Source: JBGAPI01 sp044221335
GTDB lineage: Bacteria > Pseudomonadota > Gammaproteobacteria > Xanthomonadales > Ahniellaceae
Reading direction: 5' to 3'
NCBI GenBank assembly: GCA_044221335.1
Contig: JBGAPI010000027.1
Coordinates: forward strand, 1 to 64,000
Length of the DNA: 64,000 nt
Part shown: positions 26,872 to 35,294 of the stretch, piece by piece
Layout of the letters: every line of letters begins with the position of its first letter
How positions within the stretch are numbered: the first letter of the stretch is position 1
The notes under the pieces: generated by a model
What the model saw: only the letters and a program-made list of their open reading frames with translations
Database searches by the model: none
Told to the model about the DNA's origin: nothing
Program-made: the position numbers and the translations under genes

Positions 26872-27858
26872 TCAGGCCAGCATCGACGACACGCCGGCGC
26901 GCTCTTCCTCGAGCTCCTTCAGCGTGAAGTTCATCCGCTCGCGGGAGAACTCGTCGATCTCCAGGCCCTGGACGATCTGGTAGTCGCCGTTGGCGCAGGT
27001 CACCGGATAGCCGTAGAGCACGTCGTTCGGGATGCCGTAGCTGCCGTCCGACGGGATGCCCATCGTCGTCCATTCGCCATTCGTGCCGAGCGCCCAGTCA
27101 CGCATGTGATCGATCGCCGCGTTGGCTGCCGAGGCCGCCGACGACAGGCCGCGCGCCTCGATGATCGCCGCGCCACGCTTGCCGACCTTCGGGATGAAGG
27201 TGTCACGGTTCCAGGCGTCGTCGTTGACCAGCGCCTTCACCGACTGGCCGTCGACGGTCGCGAAGCGGTAGTCCGGATACATCGTCGGCGAGTGGTTGCC
27301 CCACACGATCAGCTTGCGGAAATCCTTCACGGCCTTGCCGGTCTTGGCGGCGAGCTGCGACAGCGCGCGGTTGTGGTCGAGGCGCAGCATCGCAGTGAAG
27401 TTGCGCTTGTTCAGCGACGGCGCCGACTTCATCGCGATGTACGCATTGGTGTTGGCCGGGTTGCCGACCACCAGGACCTTGACGTGGCGCGCGGCGGCAG
27501 CGTCGAGGGCCTTGCCCTGCTCGATGAAGATCTTGGCGTTCTCCATCAGCAGGTCCTTGCGCTCCATGCCCGGACCGCGCGGGCGGGCGCCGACCAGCAG
27601 CGCGTAGTCGATGTCCTTGAACGCTTCCTTCGGATCGGCCGTGCCGACCATGCCGGCGAGCAGCGGGAACGCGCAGTCCTCGAGCTCCATCATGCAGCCC
27701 TTCAGAGCGGCCTGCGCCTTCTCCATCGGCAGCTCCAGCATCTGCAGGATCACCGGCTGATCCTTGCCCAGCATCTCGCCGGAGGCGATGCGATAGATCA
27801 GGCTGTAACCGATCTGGCCGGCGGCGCCGGTCACTGCGACTCGAACGGGGGCTTTCAT
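26872..27858 (-). CDS. mdh: Malate dehydrogenase
   Basis: 328 aa starting MKAPVRVAVTGAAGQIGYSL. The nucleotide-binding GAAGQIGYSL, substrate-binding arginines in ARPRGPGMERKD, NPANTNAYIA and the catalytic histidine in WGNHSPTMYPD are all present, typical of the group of bacterial malate dehydrogenases about 328 aa long. It oxidises malate to oxaloacetate in the TCA cycle. GGAG six bases before the ATG supports the start. The downstream hairpin closes the unit. Confidence 0.98.
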   Translation of the reverse strand: MKAPVRVAVTGAAGQIGYSLIYRIASGEMLGKDQPVILQMLELPMEKAQAALKGCMMELEDCAFPLLAGMVGTADPKEAFKDIDYALLVGARPRGPGMERKDLLMENAKIFIEQGKALDAAAARHVKVLVVGNPANTNAYIAMKSAPSLNKRNFTAMLRLDHNRALSQLAAKTGKAVKDFRKLIVWGNHSPTMYPDYRFATVDGQSVKALVNDDAWNRDTFIPKVGKRGAAIIEARGLSSAASAANAAIDHMRDWALGTNGEWTTMGIPSDGSYGIPNDVLYGYPVTCANGDYQIVQGLEIDEFSRERMNFTLKELEEERAGVSSMLA

Positions 27859-27894
27859 CTTGTGCTCCGAGTAGGTTGAGGAGTTCGATGGCGA

Positions 27895-27923
27895 GGGCCC
27901 AGGGCCCAGGGCACAGGGCCCAG
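27895..27923. repeat. Heptamer tandem repeat (GGGCCCA)4
   Basis: Four seven-base units (GGGCCCA, GGGCCCA, GGGCACA, GGGCCCA) plus one G, upstream of mdh. Confidence 0.8.
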
Positions 27924-27995
27924 TGCGCGGCATGTGTCGTTCGGAGATCCGAATGACGCCGTTGACTGAGCCCTATCCCCTGCCCCGAACCCGGC

Positions 27996-29192
27996 TTACG
28001 TGAGCTCGCCGAAAAACTCGGCGAACCGCGCCAGCCCGGTCGGCAACTGCGCGGTCGGGCAAGTGTAGGAGATGCGCAGCGCCTTGGGTTCGCCGAAGGC
28101 GGAGCCGGGAACGCAGGCGACGCCCTTGGCTTCCAGCAGCGCGCTGCAGAAGTCGACGTCGTTGTTGATCTTCGTGCCCTTGTGCGACTTGCCGAAGGCC
28201 ACGGAGATGTCCGGGAACACGTAGAACGCGCCCTGCGGCCGCGGGCACTTGACGCCCGGGATCGCGTTCATCGTCGCCAGCACCTGGTCGCGCTTGGCCT
28301 GGAACTCCTGGTTCTTCGTCGTCGGTACGTCCTGCGGACCGGTCAGCGCGGCGACCGCGGCGGCGGTGACCATCTCCGGGATGTTGGTGATGTGGTTCGA
28401 ATTCATCGTCGCCATCGCCTGCGCGACCGCCTCCGGACCGGCGACGAAGCCGACGCGCCAGCCCGGCATGCCGTAGGTCTTCGAGATCGAATCGACGTGG
28501 ATCACCCGGTCGCGCAACTCCGGCCGCGCGTTGATGAAATTGTGGTAGCCGACGCCGTCGAACACCATCCGGTTGTAGATGTCGTCGCAGATGATCCAGC
28601 AGTCCGGATGGCGCACCAGCACGTCGGCCAGCGCGGCGATCTCGTCCCTGGTGTAGACCATGCCGGTCGGGTTCGACGGGTTGTTGAACAGGAACACCTT
28701 GACGCCCGGCAGCGCGGCGTCGAGCTGCGCCGGGGTCATCTTGTAGTTCTGCTCGGCCGGGCACGGCAGCAGGCGAGTCTTGGCATCGACGATGTCGGCG
28801 ATGTCGACGTAGGTCGTCCAGTACGGCACCGCGAAGGCGATGGTGTCGCCCGGATCGAGCAGCGCCTCGGCCAGGTTGTACAGCACGTGCTTGGCGCCGA
28901 TTCCGGTGGCGACGTTCTTCCGGGTGTAGCCGGTGAGACCCGCCGCTTCCATGTGCTTGAGGTAGGCGTCGAGCAGCGCATCGGCGCCGCGGTTGGAGCC
29001 GTACTGTCCGGAGTCTTTCGCCAGCGCCTCGCGCACTGCGGCGTAGACGTGCTCGCCGGGCAGGAAGTTCGGCACGCCGATCGAGAAGCTCACGATGTCG
29101 CGACCTTCGGCCTTCAGCTTCTTGGCCTTCTCGGCGACCATCATGATCGCGGAGGGCTTGGCACGACTCATCCTTTGGGCAAGCGCGGGCAT
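27996..29192 (-). CDS. Class I/II pyridoxal-phosphate aminotransferase (aspartate aminotransferase type)
   Basis: 398 aa starting MPALAQRMSRAKPSAIMM with AGGAA seven bases upstream. Fold-type I features are present: FNNPSNPTGMVYTRDE, CDDIYNRMVF, and the PLP lysine in DSISKTYGMPGWRVGF. It probably transfers the amino group between aspartate and 2-oxoglutarate, linking mdh (oxaloacetate) next door to amino-acid synthesis. The exact substrate cannot be fixed from sequence, since alanine and prephenate aminotransferases share this fold. Confidence 0.9.
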   Translation of the reverse strand: MPALAQRMSRAKPSAIMMVAEKAKKLKAEGRDIVSFSIGVPNFLPGEHVYAAVREALAKDSGQYGSNRGADALLDAYLKHMEAAGLTGYTRKNVATGIGAKHVLYNLAEALLDPGDTIAFAVPYWTTYVDIADIVDAKTRLLPCPAEQNYKMTPAQLDAALPGVKVFLFNNPSNPTGMVYTRDEIAALADVLVRHPDCWIICDDIYNRMVFDGVGYHNFINARPELRDRVIHVDSISKTYGMPGWRVGFVAGPEAVAQAMATMNSNHITNIPEMVTAAAVAALTGPQDVPTTKNQEFQAKRDQVLATMNAIPGVKCPRPQGAFYVFPDISVAFGKSHKGTKINNDVDFCSALLEAKGVACVPGSAFGEPKALRISYTCPTAQLPTGLARFAEFFGELT

Positions 29193-29404
29193 GGCGATTC
29201 CTGGGCTCAATTGCGGGGTCGGGAAAGCCCCGCATGGTAGCACAGGCCGTCTCCCGGACCGGGCTGGAATCGGGGCGGCGATATGCCGTTTTCGCCAGCA
29301 TTTCGGCCGCTCCCGGCACAGTTGCAGATGAAACCGTGCGGCGCCGAGCTTTACCCGCGGCCGGCTTGTTCGTATGGTTCGGCGAGGCCCGGATCGGAGT
29401 CGCG

Positions 29405-30115
29405 ATGAAGCCCTGGATGCCGCTGATGACGATGCTGCTCGCGCTCGCCGCGAGTGATGCCGCCGTGGCGGGTGCCCGCACGCTGCACGCCGACTGGGCC
29501 AAGGTGGCCAAGCCTGCGGCCGGCGCGCGGATCGTTCTGATCGAGCCCGACATGGAACTGTCCGAGGTCACCGCCGGCGGCCGCAACGAGCCGCGCGCCG
29601 ACTGGAGCCTGACGGCGAAGCGGCTCTATCCGGCGGAAGTGCGGCGCGTGCTCGTCGAACGCGGCTACGCGATCGCCGACGACTACCAGGTGCCGACGGA
29701 GCTGCCGCCCGACGCCCGCGTCCGCCAGCTGGTCGAGCTGCACCAGGCGGTCGGGATCAGCATCTGGCAGCACCACTTCACCGCGATGAAGCTCGCGACC
29801 AAAGGCAAGGATCTCGACTTCACGCTGGGTGACGGCGTGCGCGAGCTGCGCGACGCCACCGGGGCCGACTACGCCCTGTTCACCTACGTCCGCGACAGCT
29901 ACACCAGCGGCGGACGCGCGGCGATGATGGTGTTCGGCGCGCTGCTCGGCGTCGCGATGAACGGCGGCGTGCAGGTCGGCTTCACCTCGCTCGTCGACCT
30001 CAACAGCGGCCAGGTGCTGTGGTTCGACTTCCTGGTCGACCAGACCGGCGACCTGCGCGATGCCAAGGGCGTGCGCGACACCGTCGCCGACCTGACCCGG
30101 GACTTCCCGAAGTGA
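29405..30115 (+). CDS. Exported protein of unknown function, first gene of an envelope operon
   Basis: 236 aa. GGAG lies six bases before the ATG; a signal peptide (about residues 1-22) leads to a mature protein rich in mixed alpha/beta sequence. Near the C-terminus a small-residue hydrophobic stretch (AAMMVFGALLGVAMNGG) is followed by GFTSLVDLNSGQVLWFDFLVD. That ending resembles small periplasmic or outer-membrane assembly factors of the CsgG/GNA1162 sort, but I cannot assign a family. Its stop overlaps the GTG start of the M48 peptidase gene, so the two are translationally coupled. Confidence 0.78.
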   Translation: MKPWMPLMTMLLALAASDAAVAGARTLHADWAKVAKPAAGARIVLIEPDMELSEVTAGGRNEPRADWSLTAKRLYPAEVRRVLVERGYAIADDYQVPTELPPDARVRQLVELHQAVGISIWQHHFTAMKLATKGKDLDFTLGDGVRELRDATGADYALFTYVRDSYTSGGRAAMMVFGALLGVAMNGGVQVGFTSLVDLNSGQVLWFDFLVDQTGDLRDAKGVRDTVADLTRDFPK

Positions 30116-31314
30116 ATCGCCGGCGTCGCTTCGCTCCCGCGCTGGCGACGGCGCTGCTGGTCGCCTGCGCCGCCACGCCGCCACGCGCTCCCACCGCCGC
30201 GGGAACCGCCGCCGAGGCACCCGCGCCCCGCCCGGCCGCCGACAGCGACGAGGGCGGGCTGTGGTACGCGATGGACCAGATCGAGCGGCAGGTGCAGTCC
30301 TCGCCGCGGCGGATCACCGATCCGGCGCTGAACGCCTACCTGCGCGAACTCGTCTGCCGCCTCGCGGCCGAGGACTGCCGGCAGGTGCGGGTCTATCCGC
30401 TTGACGTCCCCGCGTTCAACGCCAGCATGGCGCCGAACGGCATGACCCAGGTCTGGTCGGGGCTGCTGTTGCGCTGCGAGGACGAGGCGCAGCTGGCCTT
30501 CGTGCTCGGCCACGAGATCGGACACTTCCGCAATCGCGACACGCTGGCGCAGTGGCGCCGGCTGAAGGCGACCGACGGCTGGGCCAGCGTCGTCGGCATG
30601 CTCTCGCTCGGCCTCGGCGCCGGTCTCGTCGGCGAACTGGCGGCGCTCGCCGGCTACGCCAACGTGATGGCGTTCTCGCGCGACCAGGAACGCGCCGCCG
30701 ATCGCTCCGGCTACGACACGGCCGTCGCCGGAGGCTACGACCCGAGTGCCGGTGCCGAGCTGTTCGAGGCGCTGCTGGCCGAGGAGCAGGCGCGCGAGAA
30801 GAACAAGCCTTCGTCGGTCTTCGCTTCGCACCCGGCCACGAAGGAGCGCGTCGCCCGCCTGCGCGAGTTCGCTTCGAAGGCCGGCGAACACGGCAGCGAG
30901 CGCGGTCGCGCGCACTTTCTCGCAGCCACCCGCGGACTCCGGATGACCTGGCTGCGCAGCGAACTCGCCCGCCGCCACGATGCGCAGACGCTGGTGCTGC
31001 TCGACCGCCTCGCCGCCCGCAGCGACGAAACCGCGCCGGGCGAGCTCACCTACGCCCGCGCCGAGGTGCTGCGCCGGCGCAACCGCGACGGCGACCGCGC
31101 CTCGGCGATCGCGTTGTATCGCCGTGCGGAGTCCGAACCCGGCGCACCGCCGGAAGCCGCACGCGATCTCGGTCTGGCGCTGCGCGCAGCGGGTGAACCG
31201 CGGGAGGCGTCTGCCGCCTTCGGCCGCTATCTCGAGCGCGCGCCGGATGCCGGCGATCGCGCAATGATCGAGCACTACCAGAATGAACTCGCGACGCCGC
31301 CGACCCCACGATGA
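30112..31314 (+). CDS. M48-family metallopeptidase lipoprotein
   Basis: 400 aa with a GTG start within the stop of the previous gene. The lipobox LLVAC (Cys about residue 18) is followed by a Pro/Ala linker, an M48 peptidase domain with zinc motif HEIGH and the third-ligand region FSRDQERAADRSGYD, and a C-terminal helical repeat region resembling TPRs (EPGAPPEAARDLGLALRAAG). This is the general plan of BepA/LoiP-type envelope proteases, which help assemble or degrade outer-membrane proteins. It overlaps the next lipoprotein gene by four bases. Confidence 0.88.
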   Translation: MNRRRRFAPALATALLVACAATPPRAPTAAGTAAEAPAPRPAADSDEGGLWYAMDQIERQVQSSPRRITDPALNAYLRELVCRLAAEDCRQVRVYPLDVPAFNASMAPNGMTQVWSGLLLRCEDEAQLAFVLGHEIGHFRNRDTLAQWRRLKATDGWASVVGMLSLGLGAGLVGELAALAGYANVMAFSRDQERAADRSGYDTAVAGGYDPSAGAELFEALLAEEQAREKNKPSSVFASHPATKERVARLREFASKAGEHGSERGRAHFLAATRGLRMTWLRSELARRHDAQTLVLLDRLAARSDETAPGELTYARAEVLRRRNRDGDRASAIALYRRAESEPGAPPEAARDLGLALRAAGEPREASAAFGRYLERAPDAGDRAMIEHYQNELATPPTPR

Positions 31315-31910
31315 GACTCGACACTCTTCCATTGAGGAAATCGGCAGTGCGACATGTCGCACTCGCCCTGCCCCTCCTGCTGGTTTCCTGCGGGAGCCCG
31401 CTGGTGAAGCCCGGCCCCGCCGTCGCCGCCGGTCGGATCGCGCTCGACACGCCGATCGCCTGGACCCGGGTCGAGGGCCTGCACGGCGAGATGTGGACGG
31501 TCGACGGCGCGCTGCTCGACCGCATCGAGTTCTACTCCGGCGTGCGCGACGGCGAGCACGTGTTCAAGTCCCGCCGCGCGACCCAGGCCAGACCCGACGG
31601 GCCGTTCTTCCATCCCGGCATGGATGGCCCGGCACTGGCACAGCTGGTCGCCGATGCGCTCGCCGGCCTCGGCGCCGTGAAGCCGGAGCTCTCGGGCCTG
31701 CGGCCCGCGAAGTTCGGCCGCCATGACGCGGTGCGCTTCGAGCTGCGGCTGTCCAACGACTTCGGCCTCAACTACCAGGGCAGCGCGCTGCTCGCCGAGG
31801 TCGACGGCAAGCTCGACGTGATCCTGTTCCTGGCGCCGACGGAGCACTACTACGACGCCTACTTCCCGACCGTCGACGCGATGCTGAACTCCGCGCACCC
31901 GAAGAACTGA
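31311..31910 (+). CDS. Lipoprotein of unknown function
   Basis: 199 aa from the ATG overlapping the M48 stop. A GTG at 31347 preceded by GAGGA is an equally good start and gives a more compact lipoprotein signal (VALALPLLLVSC). The mature protein has LHGEMWTVDGALLDRIEFYSG and ends in LFLAPTEHYYDAYFPTVDAML. No family recognised. It is the third member of the operon with an exported protein and an M48 lipoprotein, so it may be a partner or substrate of the protease. An 18-base perfect palindrome (31346-31363) covers the alternative start. Confidence 0.78.
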   Translation: MRLDTLPLRKSAVRHVALALPLLLVSCGSPLVKPGPAVAAGRIALDTPIAWTRVEGLHGEMWTVDGALLDRIEFYSGVRDGEHVFKSRRATQARPDGPFFHPGMDGPALAQLVADALAGLGAVKPELSGLRPAKFGRHDAVRFELRLSNDFGLNYQGSALLAEVDGKLDVILFLAPTEHYYDAYFPTVDAMLNSAHPKN

Positions 31911-31915
31911 CGATT

Positions 31916-31941
31916 CCCTCTCCCCGCGAGCGGGGAGAGGG
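31916..31941 (+). other. CCCTCTCCCCG hairpin between lipoprotein and thrC genes
   Basis: An 11-base stem CCCTCTCCCCG with a four-base loop and perfect complement, five bases after the stop codon. There is no T-run, so it may stabilise the upstream mRNA end rather than terminate. A related hairpin lies near 23301-23320. Confidence 0.55.
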
Positions 31942-31971
31942 AGGCCAGCCTTCCAACCATCGACATCGACC

Positions 31972-33144
31972 ATGCCCAACCGCACCCACGTCACCCACCT
32001 CGAATGCAGCCTCACCGGCGAGCGCTACGACGCGACCCGGCGCCACGCCGTCTCCGCGGCCGGCAAGCCCCTGCTGGTCCGCTACGACCTCGACGCCGTC
32101 GGTCGCGCACTGCCGCGCGCCGCGTTGAAGGATCGCGCGCCGGACCTCTGGCGCTATCGCGAGCTGCTGCCGCTGCCGCTCGGCCTCGAACCGATCTCGC
32201 TCGGCGAGACGATGACGCCGCTGCTCGCCGCGCCGATGCTCGCGCACGATGCTGGCGTCGCCGAGGTGCTGGTCAAGGACGAGGGGCGCCTTCCCACCGG
32301 TTCGTTCAAGGCGCGCGGCCTGGTGATGGCCGTCAATCTCGCCAGGCGCTACGGCGTCACCACGATGGCGATCCCGACCAACGGCAACGCGGGCGCCGCG
32401 ATGGCCGCGTACTGTCGTCGTGCCGGGATCGCTGCGCACTGCTTCTGCCCGTCCGACACGCCGGTCGCCAATCTGCGCGAGATCGAGCTGCTCGGCGCCG
32501 AACTCACGGTGGTCGACGGCATGATCGACGACTGCGGCAAGCTCGTCGCGGCCGGCGAAAAGGAAGGCCGCTGGACCAGCTGCGCGACCTTGCGCGAGCC
32601 CTACCGGATCGAGGGCAAGAAGACGATGGGACTCGAGCTCGCCGAGCAGCTCGGATGGACGCTGCCCGACGCGATCTTCTACCCCACCGGTGGCGGCACC
32701 GGCCTCATCGGCATGTGGAAGGCCTTCGACGAGATGCAGCGCCTGGGCTGGATCGACCAGCGTCGGCCGCGGATGTACGCCGTGCAGTCGGAGGGCTGCG
32801 CCCCGATCGTGCGCGCCTACGATGCGGGCGAGCGCTTCGCGACCCGCTTCGAGAATTCGGCGACCATCGCCCACGGCATTCGCGTTCCGGCGGCACTCGG
32901 CGACTTCCTGATCCTCGATGCGGTGCGCGCCTCGGGCGGCGCGGCGCTGGCCGTGTCGGAGGCGGCGATCGTGCAGGCCTGGCGGGACGCCGGTCGCGGC
33001 GACGGCCTGCTGCTGTGTCCCGAGGGCGCGGCGACGCTCGCCGGGCTGCGCCTGGCGCGCGAGCGCGGCCTCGTCACCGGCCGCGAGCGGGTGGTGCTGT
33101 TCAACTGCGCCACGGCCTACAAGTATCCGCTGCCATCGGCGTAG
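31972..33144 (+). CDS. thrC: Threonine synthase
   Basis: 390 aa. A fold-type II PLP enzyme: short N-terminal domain (LECSLTGERYDATR), PLP lysine in PTGSFKARG, phosphate-binding TNGNAGAA and PTGGGTGLIGMW. It makes threonine from O-phosphohomoserine, downstream of the asd product. The length and N-terminus fit the shorter (class II) threonine synthases. A cysteate or diaminopropionate synthase of the same fold is possible but less likely. It has no thrA or thrB neighbour, and no leader attenuator was seen. Its TAG stop is in a GTAG REP. Confidence 0.88.
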   Translation: MPNRTHVTHLECSLTGERYDATRRHAVSAAGKPLLVRYDLDAVGRALPRAALKDRAPDLWRYRELLPLPLGLEPISLGETMTPLLAAPMLAHDAGVAEVLVKDEGRLPTGSFKARGLVMAVNLARRYGVTTMAIPTNGNAGAAMAAYCRRAGIAAHCFCPSDTPVANLREIELLGAELTVVDGMIDDCGKLVAAGEKEGRWTSCATLREPYRIEGKKTMGLELAEQLGWTLPDAIFYPTGGGTGLIGMWKAFDEMQRLGWIDQRRPRMYAVQSEGCAPIVRAYDAGERFATRFENSATIAHGIRVPAALGDFLILDAVRASGGAALAVSEAAIVQAWRDAGRGDGLLLCPEGAATLAGLRLARERGLVTGRERVVLFNCATAYKYPLPSA

Positions 33145-33161
33145 GGCGCGCCCTGCGCGCC
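33141..33161 (+). repeat. GTAG REP palindrome supplying the thrC stop codon
   Basis: GTAGGGCGCGCCCTGCGCGCC-type variant; the TAG is the thrC stop. Confidence 0.8.
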
Positions 33162-33185
33162 AGTTCCCGAACGCCCCGCCAGCGG

Positions 33186-33539
33186 TCAGCCGGAGATCGC
33201 ATAGGCCTCCGCGAGCCAGCGCGACACCTCGGCATCGACCTGCTCCGGCGAGGTCAGGCTGAGTTCGAGATGCCAGCGATTGGCCGACACCTGCTCGTGC
33301 TTGCGGATGCGTGGGCTGTCGATGTCGTGCGCCGACTTCAGCGTGAGCAGGAGCATGTCCTTGCGGGTCGCCACCCCGGCGAATGCGCTGCGGCGGTTCA
33401 GGTGGATCGACGTCTTCTTCGGATCCTCGGCGAAGTCCCCCAGGGCCGCGGCGACCCGCAACAGCCGGTCGTAGGTCGCCTTGACCGCGGGACTCCTGCC
33501 GACGAAGTGCTGGGCGACGGATGGAATTGCAGCGCTCAT
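33186..33539 (-). CDS. DUF5655 domain protein
   Basis: 117 aa. The core LGDFAEDPKKTSIHLNRRSAFAGVATRKDMLLLTLKS (split here) resembles DUF5655, a small domain found alone or with DUF4287 and DUF91-like nuclease domains. It starts at an ATG with GAGG six bases upstream. Basic and aromatic residues alternate in the beta strands, but no catalytic pattern is evident. Neighbours are unrelated metabolic genes, so the role is unknown. Confidence 0.75.
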   Translation of the reverse strand: MSAAIPSVAQHFVGRSPAVKATYDRLLRVAAALGDFAEDPKKTSIHLNRRSAFAGVATRKDMLLLTLKSAHDIDSPRIRKHEQVSANRWHLELSLTSPEQVDAEVSRWLAEAYAISG

Positions 33540-33717
33540 CGTTGGCCTCGGTCGGATCCGCGAGAGAGCCGACAGGCTACTCGCGCGGACGACTTCCCGG
33601 CAGGGGTGGATAGGGTCGCCGTCGGCATGCCTGCCTCTGCGGTCGAGCCTGGGCGCGGACTGCCCGCCCTCGCCCCGACGCCTCGCTACGCACCGCGCCG
33701 GCGAGGTGCCCGGCGAT

Positions 33718-33738
33718 GGCGGCCGGTAGCCGCCCTAC
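33718..33738 (-). repeat. GTAG REP palindrome supplying the cupin stop codon
   Basis: Minus strand GTAGGGCGGCTACCGGCCGCC-type element; the TAG is the stop codon of the cupin gene. Confidence 0.8.
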
Positions 33739-34235
33739 GCCTCTTCGCCGTCCCAGTAGTCGAGCGTGTCGCCCTCGCGGCCGATGAAGCGCAGCCCGCT
33801 CGGCGAGCCATCCGCGTTCGCGCGCTTCTCGCGCACCAGGAACTTGCCGGAATCCGGGTAGGTCGCGACTTCGGGGAACATCATGGTGCTGACGGCGAGA
33901 AAGCGCAGCGCTTCGCTGTCGGAGGTGTTCCGGATCTGATGAGCGGTGTCCGCGTCGCCGGCCGGGCATGCGACGAAATCCCCCGCTCGCAACGGATGGC
34001 GATCGGCGCCGATCCGGATCTCTCCGACGCCGGAGAGCACGAAGAACATCTCCTCGTTGACCCGGTGGCTGTGGAACGGGAACGCGGCCTTGCCCGGCGG
34101 CAGTTCGGTCACGTTGTAGCCGAGTTGCACGGCGCCGATGTGCGACGCCACCTGCCCCAGCCGCGCCTCGAAGCGCTCGCCGTGCTTCCAGGGGAGGTAG
34201 GGGATGTCGTCGAGGTTCAGGATGGGTCTGGTCAC
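33735..34235 (-). CDS. Cupin-domain protein
   Basis: 166 aa with a GTG start and GGAG seven bases upstream. The cupin motif 1 is PFHSHRVNEEMFFVLSGVGEIRIG (split by family convention), with two histidines and a glutamate as metal ligands, and motif 2 is around AGDFVACPAGDADTAHQIRN. The C-terminal part (YPDSGKFLVREK ... GREGDTLDYWDGEE) matches cupins found widely in proteobacteria whose substrates are unknown. It could be an isomerase, dioxygenase or sugar-binding protein. Confidence 0.85.
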   Translation of the reverse strand: MTRPILNLDDIPYLPWKHGERFEARLGQVASHIGAVQLGYNVTELPPGKAAFPFHSHRVNEEMFFVLSGVGEIRIGADRHPLRAGDFVACPAGDADTAHQIRNTSDSEALRFLAVSTMMFPEVATYPDSGKFLVREKRANADGSPSGLRFIGREGDTLDYWDGEEA

Positions 34236-34297
34236 CGTGCGGCTCCGTTTCGGGTCGAGGCAGTGAGATCGGCAGTCGAGCAGGTCGACCGAGGGTG

Positions 34298-34325
34298 GGG
34301 GCCCAGGGTACAGGGACCAGGGCCG
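34298..34325. repeat. Heptamer tandem repeat (GGGCCCA-like)4
   Basis: Four seven-base units: GGGCCCA, GGGTACA, GGGACCA, GGGCCGA. Confidence 0.75.
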
Positions 34326-34360
34326 AGGTCGAGCGAGTCGGCTCCGTCGTTCTCGCTCCT

Positions 34361-34454
34361 CGTCATTGCGAGCGCAGCGAGGCGATCCAGCGCCATTGCT
34401 TTTGGCTCGTTGGGGCGACAGGCACTGGATTGCTTCGCTGCGCTCGCAATGACG
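34361..34454. repeat. TCATTGCGAG dispersed palindromic element
   Basis: A 94-base imperfect inverted repeat with ends CGTCATTGCGAGCGCAGCG and CGCTGCGCTCGCAATGACG. Inside are GCGATCCAG and CTGGATTGC arms. The same kind of element is widespread in bacterial genomes. Confidence 0.8.
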
Positions 34455-34598
34455 TGGATCTTCGGGGCCCCGGGCCCTTCGCTCTCGCCCTTAACGCTGC
34501 CCAACGGCGCCGCCCCAGTTCAGAAACGATTCACCCCGAAAATCGCAAATTGGATCCACACGCGGCGGGCCGGAGGCGGCCCCGCGAAGGAGACAGCT

Positions 34599-35156
34599 AT
34601 GAAATTCCTGGCGACTGCCCTGTTGATCTCGACGACCCTGATCGGCGCCAGCGGCGCCTCGGCCGGTGGCCGCAGCGACGAATGGGCGCGCGTGGTGTCG
34701 GTCGATCCGATCATCGAGAACTACTCGGTCCCGCAGGGCCGTGACGTCTGCTACACCGAGCCGCGCACGGTCTACGAGCCGGGCTATTACCGCGAGCCGC
34801 GCTACCACCGCAACAGCGGCGGCACGCTGGCCGGCGCGATCGTCGGCGGCGCGCTCGGCAATCTGGTCGGCAAGGGCGACGGCCGCAAGGCGGCCACCAT
34901 CGCCGGCGCGGTGATCGGCGGCACGATCGGCCACAATTCCGATCGCGGCTACTACGAGGGCGGCCGCTACTACGGCGGACGCAGCTACACCAGCTACGAG
35001 CGCGTCTGCGATCGTCGCACCGACTATCGCGAGGAGCGCGAAGTGGTCGGCTACGACGTGACCTACGAGTACCACGGCCGCACCTACCACACCCGCACCG
35101 ACCACCATCCGGGCGACCGGATCCGGGTCGAGGTGTCGGTGAACGCGATCGAGTAG
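34599..35156 (+). CDS. Glycine-zipper (2TM) surface-antigen-like protein
   Basis: 185 aa with AAGGAGA at ideal spacing. The signal peptide (about 1-22) is followed by a Tyr/Arg-rich domain, the glycine-zipper repeat GTLAGAIVGGALGNLVGKGDG and AATIAGAVIGGTIGHNS (about 70-110), and a second Tyr-rich domain with CDRRTDYREEREVVGYDVTY. Proteins of this Rick_17kDa/glycine-zipper-2TM type are outer-membrane associated. The three mature cysteines do not form a lipobox, so it is not lipidated by the obvious site. A strong terminator follows. Confidence 0.87.
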   Translation: MKFLATALLISTTLIGASGASAGGRSDEWARVVSVDPIIENYSVPQGRDVCYTEPRTVYEPGYYREPRYHRNSGGTLAGAIVGGALGNLVGKGDGRKAATIAGAVIGGTIGHNSDRGYYEGGRYYGGRSYTSYERVCDRRTDYREEREVVGYDVTYEYHGRTYHTRTDHHPGDRIRVEVSVNAIE

Positions 35157-35200
35157 GAACTCTCCCACCAGTCGCCGGATCGGCGGCGGTCGGAAGCAAG

Positions 35201-35230
35201 ACGGGCGCCTCGCGGCGCCCGTTGTCTTTT
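35201..35230 (+). terminator. Rho-independent terminator after the glycine-zipper gene
   Basis: A nine-base stem ACGGGCGCC/GGCGCCCGT with a TCGC loop, then TGTCTTTT. Confidence 0.85.
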
Positions 35231-35231
35231 G

Positions 35232-35292
35232 CAGGGCGGGCACTGCCCGCCATTGCCATGACGTGTCGCGATGGCGGGCAGCGCCCGCCCCG
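35232..35292. repeat. Inverted REP doublet downstream of ppiB
   Basis: GCAGGGCGGGCACTGCCCGCC-type palindrome and an inverted copy (GGCGGGCAGCGCCCGCCC) about 22 bases apart, directly after the ppiB stop codon. Confidence 0.75.
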
Positions 35293-35294
35293 CG

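Larger units (their letters stand above)
34236..34598. other. Repeat-rich intergenic region before the glycine-zipper gene
   Basis: 363 bases between divergent genes. It contains the heptamer array 34298-34325 and the full TCATTGCGAG element 34361-34454. No gene is supported. AAGGAGA at its right end is the ribosome-binding site of the next gene. Confidence 0.6.

Noticed and set aside
30019..31314. A longer reading of the M48 gene starting at 30019
   Set aside because: It overlaps the upstream gene by nearly 100 bases and removes the lipoprotein signal from the N-terminus; the GTG at 30112 gives a clean lipobox.
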